The translations under genes were made by a program, and so were the position numbers. Under the pieces are notes generated by a model. It was not told the origin of the DNA. It searched no databases and saw nothing but the letters and a program-made list of their open reading frames with translations. Source: Sporosarcina sp. FSL W7-1349 (GTDB taxonomy: Bacteria > Bacillota > Bacilli > Bacillales_A > Planococcaceae). From it: a stretch of DNA of 64,000 nucleotides. The stretch covers positions 1,488,001-1,552,000 of the forward strand of contig NZ_JBBOOK010000001.1 of the NCBI RefSeq assembly GCF_038003045.1, read 5' to 3'. Positions 57,799 to 64,000 of this stretch are shown here, piece by piece. Each line of letters begins with the position of its first letter. Position 1 is the stretch's first letter.

Positions 57799-59721
57799 TC
57801 ATTCCGTATAGACGTGAATGACATCCTCTATCGTAATCAACGTATCCGGCGCCGGCAACTGATATTTTACCTGTTCTCCCGAGCCATGCCATTCGATGCG
57901 ATACGTATGCAATTGACTCATGATTTTCCCTCGGGTCATCCCTGTCAGATCAGGTGCCCGATGGGTGAGGGTGTCTCCCCACCGATATTCTTTTTCAATC
58001 TGGCCTTCTCTTTTGGAAATACCCGCCAATGGGGCTATCTCTTCGATGATTCTTCCGACGATTGGAGCGGCGATGACACCACCAAATTGGACGGAGTTTT
58101 TGGGACTATCCACAGCTGTATAGACTAGCAGTTCAGGATCATCCGCCGGAGCGAAACCGATAAACGATACGATGTAATCGCCATCCTTGTAACGGCCATC
58201 CTGCACTTTTTGAGCAGTCCCCGTCTTCCCGCCAACTCGAAGGCCATCGGTGAACGCATTGCGGCCCGAGCCGTTGGCAACAACGGACTCAAGCGCTTCC
58301 CTCACCTGCTTCGATGCTTCTTCTCCGATGACACGACGCTGCATATCAGGTTCAAAGGTTTGCAGTGGATTTCCTTTAGAATCCGTAATTTCTTTCACAA
58401 TATACGGCCTATATAAATATCCACCATTAATTGCTGCAGCCACAGCTTGAACTTGCTGGATCGGAGTTACGGAAATCCCTTGACCGAATGCCGTCGTCGC
58501 TTGCTCGACCGGGCCGAATGCCTCTTTGGAAAATAAAATACCATTCGCTTCGCCCGCAATCCCCGATTTGGTCGATTGGCCAAATCCGAAATCCCGGATG
58601 TATTTGGAAAGCTTTTCAGCTCCAAGCCGCTGGCCGATTTCGATAAAGCCTGGGTTACACGAGTTTTCGACGACTTCCAGGAAGGTTTGATCTTTATGCC
58701 CATCCCGTTTCCAACAGCGAAGCCTCGCATTGCCGACCATCGTATAGCCTGGATCATAAAAATGCTCGTTGTGGAGATCGACCAATTTCTCTTCCAGTCC
58801 CGCTGCCAACGTGACAATCTTAAAAGTGGATCCCGGTTCGAATGTCATCCAAACGGGAAGATTCCGGTTATAGATACTTGGGTCTACCTTTTGATAATTC
58901 GCAGGGTGGAAGGTCGGAGCGGAAGCAAGAGCCAAAATTTCGCCCGTTTTCGGATTCATCACGATGGACAATGCCTGTTCGGCATCATATTTTTCCATTG
59001 CTTGCAATAATTCGCGCTCAACGATCTTTTGCATCCGGAGATCGATCGTCAATTCGACGGATGCTCCTTCCTTGCCCGTCTTGAACCCGTCGTCCACATG
59101 AGGGAGGGGCACCCCTTTTGCATCCGTGAACAATCGGATTTTATCGCCGGTGCCCCGTAAAATTTCATCATACGCATATTCGATTCCCGCCAGGCCATCG
59201 CCGTCATAACCGGTGAATCCGATCAGCCTCGACAGCAATTCGCCATTCGGATAATGCCTGACAAAATCGACCCCTGTATACAGGCCATCCAGTTGAAGCT
59301 TGGCAACTTCCTCGGCTTGATCCTGTGTAATATTTTTCCCTTCTGGCGCCAACTTGACCATATACGCCTTTTCGGACATCTTCTCTTCCAGCTTCGCCGG
59401 ATCGGCATCTAGGACGGCGGCGAGCGTATTGGCTGTACTTTCAATGTCCTCATTTTGGGATGGCATGAAATACAAAGTAGGCGCCAGCTGGTTGCCGACA
59501 ATCAGATTGCCGTTGCGATCGAGAATGTCCCCGCGTATCCCGCCAAACGGGATTTCCCGGTCCCAATTCACTTCCGCCCGCTCTTTCAGTATTTCATGCT
59601 TTACGATTTGGCTATAAAACAGCTTCCCTACGACACTACAAAGCAGTATGAGAAATAGTACGAATACGGCACGTAATCTTTTTTTAGATTGTAAATCGAT
59701 CATGGAACGCAGCGAAAACAC
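57799..59721 (-). CDS. spoVD: Sporulation-specific penicillin-binding protein SpoVD
   Basis: A 640-residue class B transpeptidase with one N-terminal membrane anchor (about 17-37), a dimerisation/pedestal domain (about 55-210) and a transpeptidase domain. S298 of STFK is the acyl-enzyme serine; S-C-N and KTGTAQ complete the active site. One C-terminal PASTA domain (about 585-640) follows, as in SpoVD. It crosslinks cortex peptidoglycan during sporulation. The first in-frame GTG lies one base after AGGAGG, so the true start may be the CTG at 59712 or the ATG at 59703. Confidence 0.93.
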   Translation of the reverse strand: MFSLRSMIDLQSKKRLRAVFVLFLILLCSVVGKLFYSQIVKHEILKERAEVNWDREIPFGGIRGDILDRNGNLIVGNQLAPTLYFMPSQNEDIESTANTLAAVLDADPAKLEEKMSEKAYMVKLAPEGKNITQDQAEEVAKLQLDGLYTGVDFVRHYPNGELLSRLIGFTGYDGDGLAGIEYAYDEILRGTGDKIRLFTDAKGVPLPHVDDGFKTGKEGASVELTIDLRMQKIVERELLQAMEKYDAEQALSIVMNPKTGEILALASAPTFHPANYQKVDPSIYNRNLPVWMTFEPGSTFKIVTLAAGLEEKLVDLHNEHFYDPGYTMVGNARLRCWKRDGHKDQTFLEVVENSCNPGFIEIGQRLGAEKLSKYIRDFGFGQSTKSGIAGEANGILFSKEAFGPVEQATTAFGQGISVTPIQQVQAVAAAINGGYLYRPYIVKEITDSKGNPLQTFEPDMQRRVIGEEASKQVREALESVVANGSGRNAFTDGLRVGGKTGTAQKVQDGRYKDGDYIVSFIGFAPADDPELLVYTAVDSPKNSVQFGGVIAAPIVGRIIEEIAPLAGISKREGQIEKEYRWGDTLTHRAPDLTGMTRGKIMSQLHTYRIEWHGSGEQVKYQLPAPDTLITIEDVIHVYTE

Positions 59722-59769
59722 GCCTCCTGTTTTTCTACCAAGGTATGAACAGGAGTGAACGGCTATTCG

Positions 59770-61974
59770 TCAACCTCCGATAATAGTTTCCTCCTCCGCC
59801 TGCTCCTCTTTCGGCTTATACTGTTCCGAAGGAGGCTGCAAGTGAATGACGAGTGGATCCTCGGGTCCGACGACCGTCCCTTGCGATAAGCTTTGTTCAA
59901 TGACATAACCGTCACCATTCATGCGGATATCCAAGCCCGATAACAAGGTAAAGGAAAACACCATTTTTTTGGACCATCCGGTGAAGTCAGGCAATGTTGT
60001 TGAACCATCCGTCTTCAATAAAACAAGGGAGCCTTTTCCAAGTCCACTGCTTCCCTCTGGATATTGCCCTTTGACAATACCCCCCTCACCAATGACGACC
60101 GGGACAAAACCCTCTTCCTGAAGTGTTGCTACCGCACTGGCAGACTCTTTTCCGATGAACGACGGGAGTGCAGTCGGTTCAACTGTCGTCTCCCCTTCCG
60201 GCACGATGTTCAAATACTTCAAACTGCTCTCCATGACCGAGTTGAACACCTCCGAAACCGGTTTGGAACCATACTCTCCATCTCCTAATCTAGGCTGTTG
60301 CACATAGACATATGTCAACAATTGAGGATCCTCGATGGGAGCCATACCAAGGAAGGAATAAAGGTAATTTCCGTTCCCGGACAAATAGCGTCCGCCGGAG
60401 GAGATTTCCGCAGTACCGGTCTTACCGCCGACTGAATATTCCTGTAGCGCAAACGGTCTGCCGGTACCGATATCCGATGTGACGGTGGAAGCCAGAATCT
60501 CCCTCACTTGTTTCGCAGTCTCAGCAGAAATTGGCGTACCGCTTTTTTCCGGCTTACGGCTTTGGACGATTTTCCCGGTATTAGGATCCGTAATGGATCG
60601 GATGACATACGGTTTCATCATAACGCCATCATTGGCGATGGCCGTGGCGGCTTGGATCATTTGAATAGGTGTGACAGTCGAACCTTGTCCGTAAGCAGTC
60701 GTCAACCGCTCACTTGGATACCGATCTAAGATGATGCCCGATGCCTCATTCGGTAAATCGATGCCGACTTTTTTACCGAAACCAAAGGAATGCATGTATT
60801 CGATGAATTTTTTATCGCCTAATCTTTCAAGCAAATAGGCCATCGCAACGTTGGAGGATCGTTGGAACCCTTCTAAAAATGTGATAGTCCCCCATCCTTG
60901 GCGGACGACGTCGCGGATTGTCCGGTCATATACGGTATATTGCCCTGACTTATAGTAAGCGCCCGGATCCCATTTCTTTTCCTCGATTGCGGCGGCCAAC
61001 GTGAACATTTTCGTCGTCGAACCCGGCTCAATTGTTTGTTCGATCGCTTCATTCAACCAATTTTCCGTCAGCCCTTCCCGGGTACCGGGATGGAAGGACG
61101 GCCGTTGACTCATCGCCAGAATTTCACCTGTTTTCGGATTCGCTACGATGACCATCATTTTTTTAGGCGAATATTCCTTTTCAACGCGATTCAGTGCATC
61201 TTCCACGAAATTTTGGATTGTCTTGTCAAGGGTCAGTTCAATCTGATGACCGTGCTGTGCAGGCGTGATCATCTTTTTGGAATTCGGCAAGATGAACCCC
61301 CATCGGTCGGATTCGAAATTTACTTTTCCATCGGTGCCGTTCAATTCATCATTGTATGTTTTCTCCAGCCCCATTTTGCCGACGGTCATGACATTTTTAT
61401 CTTTATCCTCTTCCCTCGTCGCAAACCCGACCAAGTAGGAAGCGAACACGCCATTCGGATAAAATCGTTTTTTATCTTCGATGAACAGGATGCCTGGCAG
61501 CTCCTGTTCCCGGATTGCCATAACTGTTTCATGGCTGACGTCGCGTCCTGCCTTGCCGAATTCCACTTGATAGACGTCCGCATTCGCTGCTTTTGCATCC
61601 GTCATGATGGATAGGATTTTCTCTTTTTCAAGCGGAATATGTTCCGCCAGGACTTCCGCCGTCTTTTCATAATCCACGACGTGCCGGAGCTTCTTGGAAT
61701 CCTTGCTCGCCTTTTCATTCAACACGGCAATGAGTTTATAGCTCAATGTGTCGGAAGCGATCAATTCGCCATTGCGGTCCACAATTGTCCCGCGGTCTGC
61801 CTTCAGGATGGATTCCCTTGCATATTTTGCTTCAGCCAAGGTGGCCATCACCCGACCTTCCGCCTGACCGGTGATCTGGATGAAAAGCAATCTTCCGAAT
61901 AAAAGGAAAAAGAGCCCTCCGTAAACTACAAACATCAGAAAGGCTCCCCATTGGAATCGAAACTTTTTTTTCAT
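59770..61974 (-). CDS. pbpB: Penicillin-binding protein 2B (division transpeptidase)
   Basis: About 734 residues, class B PBP of the division machinery. It has a short cytoplasmic tail, an anchor (about 10-33), a pedestal domain, and a transpeptidase with S319 in GSTTK, SSN and KTGTAE. Two C-terminal PASTA domains (about 595-655 and 660-715) follow, then an acidic tail. The frame is open 22 codons upstream, but the ATG at 61974 overlaps the ftsL stop as ATGA and begins with the usual MKKKFRFQWG. It partners FtsW and DivIB/FtsL. Confidence 0.96.
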   Translation of the reverse strand: MKKKFRFQWGAFLMFVVYGGLFFLLFGRLLFIQITGQAEGRVMATLAEAKYARESILKADRGTIVDRNGELIASDTLSYKLIAVLNEKASKDSKKLRHVVDYEKTAEVLAEHIPLEKEKILSIMTDAKAANADVYQVEFGKAGRDVSHETVMAIREQELPGILFIEDKKRFYPNGVFASYLVGFATREEDKDKNVMTVGKMGLEKTYNDELNGTDGKVNFESDRWGFILPNSKKMITPAQHGHQIELTLDKTIQNFVEDALNRVEKEYSPKKMMVIVANPKTGEILAMSQRPSFHPGTREGLTENWLNEAIEQTIEPGSTTKMFTLAAAIEEKKWDPGAYYKSGQYTVYDRTIRDVVRQGWGTITFLEGFQRSSNVAMAYLLERLGDKKFIEYMHSFGFGKKVGIDLPNEASGIILDRYPSERLTTAYGQGSTVTPIQMIQAATAIANDGVMMKPYVIRSITDPNTGKIVQSRKPEKSGTPISAETAKQVREILASTVTSDIGTGRPFALQEYSVGGKTGTAEISSGGRYLSGNGNYLYSFLGMAPIEDPQLLTYVYVQQPRLGDGEYGSKPVSEVFNSVMESSLKYLNIVPEGETTVEPTALPSFIGKESASAVATLQEEGFVPVVIGEGGIVKGQYPEGSSGLGKGSLVLLKTDGSTTLPDFTGWSKKMVFSFTLLSGLDIRMNGDGYVIEQSLSQGTVVGPEDPLVIHLQPPSEQYKPKEEQAEEETIIGG

Positions 61975-62342
61975 CGTCCAGGCACGACCTTTACGTTGTT
62001 CTCGTTCAGATCCAAGCCGAGTTCCTTCGCTTTTTCCCATATGCGCTCATATGTGGATTTTTCTTTTACTTGGATGGACAATTCCATATTCTTTTTTGTA
62101 GTTTCTTCAATTTCTTTGTTCAGCAATTGCACTTCCTTATTCGTGTCATTGATCTGAGCCTGCGTATGTAAAATCGTTGTTGCACAAAGTACGAGCAGGG
62201 AGGCGACAAGCACGAATAAGAATTTTTCCCCGACGGAGAAAATCCGACGGGAAGGCTTTGTCTTCGGTGCGTTTTTCGGTACTTCCGGTGTTTCAAGTTC
62301 GCGTACATAGGTTGTCTGAAATTTTCTCTGTTCTAGTGCCAT
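61971..62342 (-). CDS. ftsL: Cell division protein FtsL
   Basis: A 123-residue bitopic protein. A cytoplasmic segment of about 40 residues is followed by a membrane helix (about 42-62: KFLFVLVASLLVLCATTIL) and a leucine-zipper-like coiled coil (about 65-105) that pairs with DivIC. It belongs to the DivIB-FtsL-DivIC subcomplex. It lies 15 bases after rsmH and overlaps pbpB by four bases. Sequence conservation of FtsL is low; position and topology carry the call. Confidence 0.92.
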   Translation of the reverse strand: MALEQRKFQTTYVRELETPEVPKNAPKTKPSRRIFSVGEKFLFVLVASLLVLCATTILHTQAQINDTNKEVQLLNKEIEETTKKNMELSIQVKEKSTYERIWEKAKELGLDLNENNVKVVPGR

Positions 62343-62357
62343 TCACCCATTTCCCCT

Positions 62358-63290
62358 TTACTTTTTTTCTGCAACTCTGAGTTTTGCTGACCTTGCCCTT
62401 TTATTTTCTTCTATCTCTTTCTCTGTGGGCACGATCGGCTTCCGTGTGACCAGTTTCAATACCGGCTCCATCCCCTCTGGAATGACTGGCAAGTTCGGTG
62501 GTAGATCCGGTAAGGAAGATGCTTCTTTAAAGATTGTTTTGCACAATCGGTCTTCTAATGAATGGAAGGTGATTACACTGATCCGGCCTCCCGGGTTCAG
62601 CAATGTGATGGCGTCCGTCAAAGATTGTTCTGCGGCACCCAATTCATCATTGACCGCAATCCGGATTGCTTGGAAGACACGCTTCGCCGGATGTCCACCT
62701 GTTCGGCGGGTCGCCGCCGGAATGCCCGATTTGATCAATTCAGCCAGCTCGGTCGTCGTCCGAATCGGTGAGTGCTTGCGCGCCTCCTCGATTTTCCGTG
62801 CGATCTGCTTGGAGAATTTCTCTTCCCCATAGCGGAAGAATATACGGACAAGCTCTTCGTAAGGCCATTCGTTGACAATGTCATATGCCGTCAATGGAGC
62901 ATCCTGATCCATTCTCATGTCCAACGGGGCATCGTGATGATAGCTGAACCCCCGTTCGGGCGTATCCAGTTGCGGGGACGAAACCCCGAGATCATAGAGG
63001 ATGCCATCCAACCCGTCAACGCCGATCTTCTCCAATTCCGTTTTGAGGTTTCTGAAGTTGGAGTGGATGAATGTCACATTCGGCAAATACTCTCGCAACG
63101 TTTCCTTGGCCGCCTCGATAGCAGTCAAGTCCTGATCGAAACAGATCAGCCTTCCGCCTTCGGCCAGCTGTTTGGCAATCTCACGGCTGTGGCCGGCACC
63201 GCCTAACGTACAATCCACATAAATACCATCGTTTTTTATGTTCAGTCCTTCGACGGCTTCGTGAAGTAATACAGTTGTGTGTTGAAACAT
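62358..63290 (-). CDS. rsmH: 16S rRNA m4C1402 methyltransferase
   Basis: A 310-residue SAM-dependent methyltransferase (MraW) that N4-methylates C1402 of 16S rRNA. SAM motif [13 protein letters not shown] (about 24-35), the [15 protein letters not shown] segment (about 95-109) and [12 protein letters not shown] near 240 are typical. It lies second in the dcw cluster between mraZ and ftsL. Confidence 0.96.
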   Translation of the reverse strand: MFQHTTVLLHEAVEGLNIKNDGIYVDCTLGGAGHSREIAKQLAEGGRLICFDQDLTAIEAAKETLREYLPNVTFIHSNFRNLKTELEKIGVDGLDGILYDLGVSSPQLDTPERGFSYHHDAPLDMRMDQDAPLTAYDIVNEWPYEELVRIFFRYGEEKFSKQIARKIEEARKHSPIRTTTELAELIKSGIPAATRRTGGHPAKRVFQAIRIAVNDELGAAEQSLTDAITLLNPGGRISVITFHSLEDRLCKTIFKEASSLPDLPPNLPVIPEGMEPVLKLVTRKPIVPTEKEIEENKRARSAKLRVAEKK

Positions 63291-63334
63291 TGAAACCGCC
63301 TTCTTTCTAAAAGTTCAACCATACGCTTCTAATT

Positions 63335-63766
63335 TTAAAAATCAAAGTCAATAATATTTTCCGCGATTTCGTTGAAGGATTGTTCGGAGTCCTCATAATA
63401 GTCTTGCCACAAGTCTTTCGACCATACTTCAATCCGGCCGGAAACTCCGAGGACGACGCATTCCTTTTCAATTTTCGCGTATTGCAGCAGGGAGGATGGG
63501 ATGTTGATGCGCCCTTGCTTGTCCAGTTCCACTTCCGTTGCACCGGAAAAGAAAAACCGGGTGAACGCGCGGGCATCTTTTTTTGTAACAGGCAGCGCCT
63601 TCAGCTTTTCTTCCAAGCGCTTCCATTCATCCATCGGGTAGCCAAAGAGGCAATTATCGAGCCCTCTTGTCAATACGAAACCATCCCCGAGATGTTCCCT
63701 GAATTTCGAAGGAACGATCAGGCGGCCCTTTGTATCGACAGTGTGCTGATACTCCCCCATGAACAT
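63335..63766 (-). CDS. mraZ: Transcriptional regulator MraZ
   Basis: A 143-residue DNA-binding protein with two SpoVT/AbrB-like beta-barrel repeats (about 5-50 and 75-125), each with the conserved DxKGR ([15 protein letters not shown] and [13 protein letters not shown]). It regulates the dcw promoter. The frame is open to 63811, but the ATG at 63766 gives the family N-terminus [11 protein letters not shown] with a GGGGTGAAG site. It is the first gene of the cluster. Confidence 0.95.
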   Translation of the reverse strand: MFMGEYQHTVDTKGRLIVPSKFREHLGDGFVLTRGLDNCLFGYPMDEWKRLEEKLKALPVTKKDARAFTRFFFSGATEVELDKQGRINIPSSLLQYAKIEKECVVLGVSGRIEVWSKDLWQDYYEDSEQSFNEIAENIIDFDF

Positions 63767-63834
63767 ACTCTTCACCCCACTATATGAATTTAATGTACCA
63801 CATCCCCCCACATTCCTCCACCAGTTTCATGAGA

Positions 63835-63865
63835 ATAATACCGATTACATATCAAAATGTGTCAA
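63835..63865 (-). promoter_or_regulatory. Possible promoter upstream of mraZ
   Basis: Minus strand TTGACA (63860-63865) and TATTAT (63835-63840), spacing 19 bases, which is longer than optimal. The downstream GTGGGGGGATGTGG and GTGGGGTG stretches resemble the GTGGG repeats that MraZ binds before mraZ in other bacteria. Confidence 0.4.
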
Positions 63866-63894
63866 TAGTACTTCATTCATTGAGATTTCAATGC

Positions 63895-63953
63895 AAAAAA
63901 GAAAACACCCCTGCCCGCATGACTATGCTTGCATGAGTGTTCGACATTTTTTT
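63895..63953. terminator. Probable (bidirectional) terminator at the right edge
   Basis: An imperfect hairpin from AACACTCATGCAAGC and GCGGGCAGGGGTGTT with G-T pairs; TTTTCTTTTTT follows on the minus strand and T7 on the plus strand (63947-63953). It probably ends a gene lying outside the window. No gene can be supported between here and base 64000. Confidence 0.55.
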
Positions 63954-64000
63954 GTATTCCATTACATTCCAGCAACGATGCGACAAGAGCCGCAACTGCG

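Noticed and set aside
63954..64000. Partial gene entering from the right edge
   Set aside because: Two minus-strand frames are briefly open but neither shows a recognisable C-terminus; only a probable terminator can be supported.

Overview
The window is one continuous stretch of a low-to-mid GC, endospore-forming Firmicute chromosome. The right two thirds follow the Bacillus subtilis order pyr operon, lspA, ileS, divIVA, ylm genes, sigG, sigE, spoIIGA, ftsZ, ftsA and the dcw cluster. The sporulation genes (spoIIGA, sigE, sigG, spoVD, spoVE), the S-layer-homology protein and the style of the dispersed repeats suggest a Planococcaceae member (Sporosarcina-like). The genus is an inference.

Left part, about 1-16,400: acyl-CoA metabolism. 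A 5'-truncated amidohydrolase and an IclR regulator lie on the plus strand. A minus-strand operon (8675 to 2433) follows, with three CaiB/BaiF class III CoA-transferase genes (one a tandem didomain protein), two desulforedoxin-like mini-proteins of 39 and 47 residues, and two crotonase-fold enzymes. A second minus-strand operon (15583 to 8977) encodes an acyl-CoA ligase, two acyl-CoA dehydrogenases, two MaoC-type hydratase subunits, a thiolase-fold protein and a DUF35 zinc-ribbon/OB protein. This set recalls the heteromeric aldolytic side-chain-shortening modules known from actinobacterial steroid catabolism. A divergent TetR gene sits at its head. The natural substrate cannot be read from the sequence.

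Middle, about 16,400-25,900: an MFS transporter with a sigma-A promoter and a CcpA (cre) site in its leader, a secreted SLH protein with an unrecognised C-terminal half, a FapA/DUF342 protein, and a secreted penicillin-acylase-family amidase with its own promoter and a candidate operator.

Right, about 25,900-63,800, essentially all minus strand: the complete UMP operon pyrR-uraA-pyrB-pyrC-carA-carB-pyrK-pyrD-pyrF-pyrE with two PyrR attenuators; rluD-type pseudouridine synthase and lspA; ileS behind a T-box leader; divIVA, ylmH, ylmG, sepF, ylmE, ylmC; sigG, sigE, spoIIGA; ftsZ, ftsA, sbp, ylxX, ylxW, divIB, spoVE, murD, mraY, spoVD, pbpB, ftsL, rsmH, mraZ. Compared with B. subtilis, murE, murG, murB, ylmD and bpr are missing from their usual places. 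The ftsZ-spoIIGA interval instead carries a degenerate array of about 20-21 bp units.

Three copies of an imperfectly palindromic repeat of about 130 bp are present (8737, 18453, 39226). The third is interrupted by a 118 bp segment, and part of that segment recurs at 45921. No tRNA, rRNA, CRISPR array, insertion sequence or prophage was seen.
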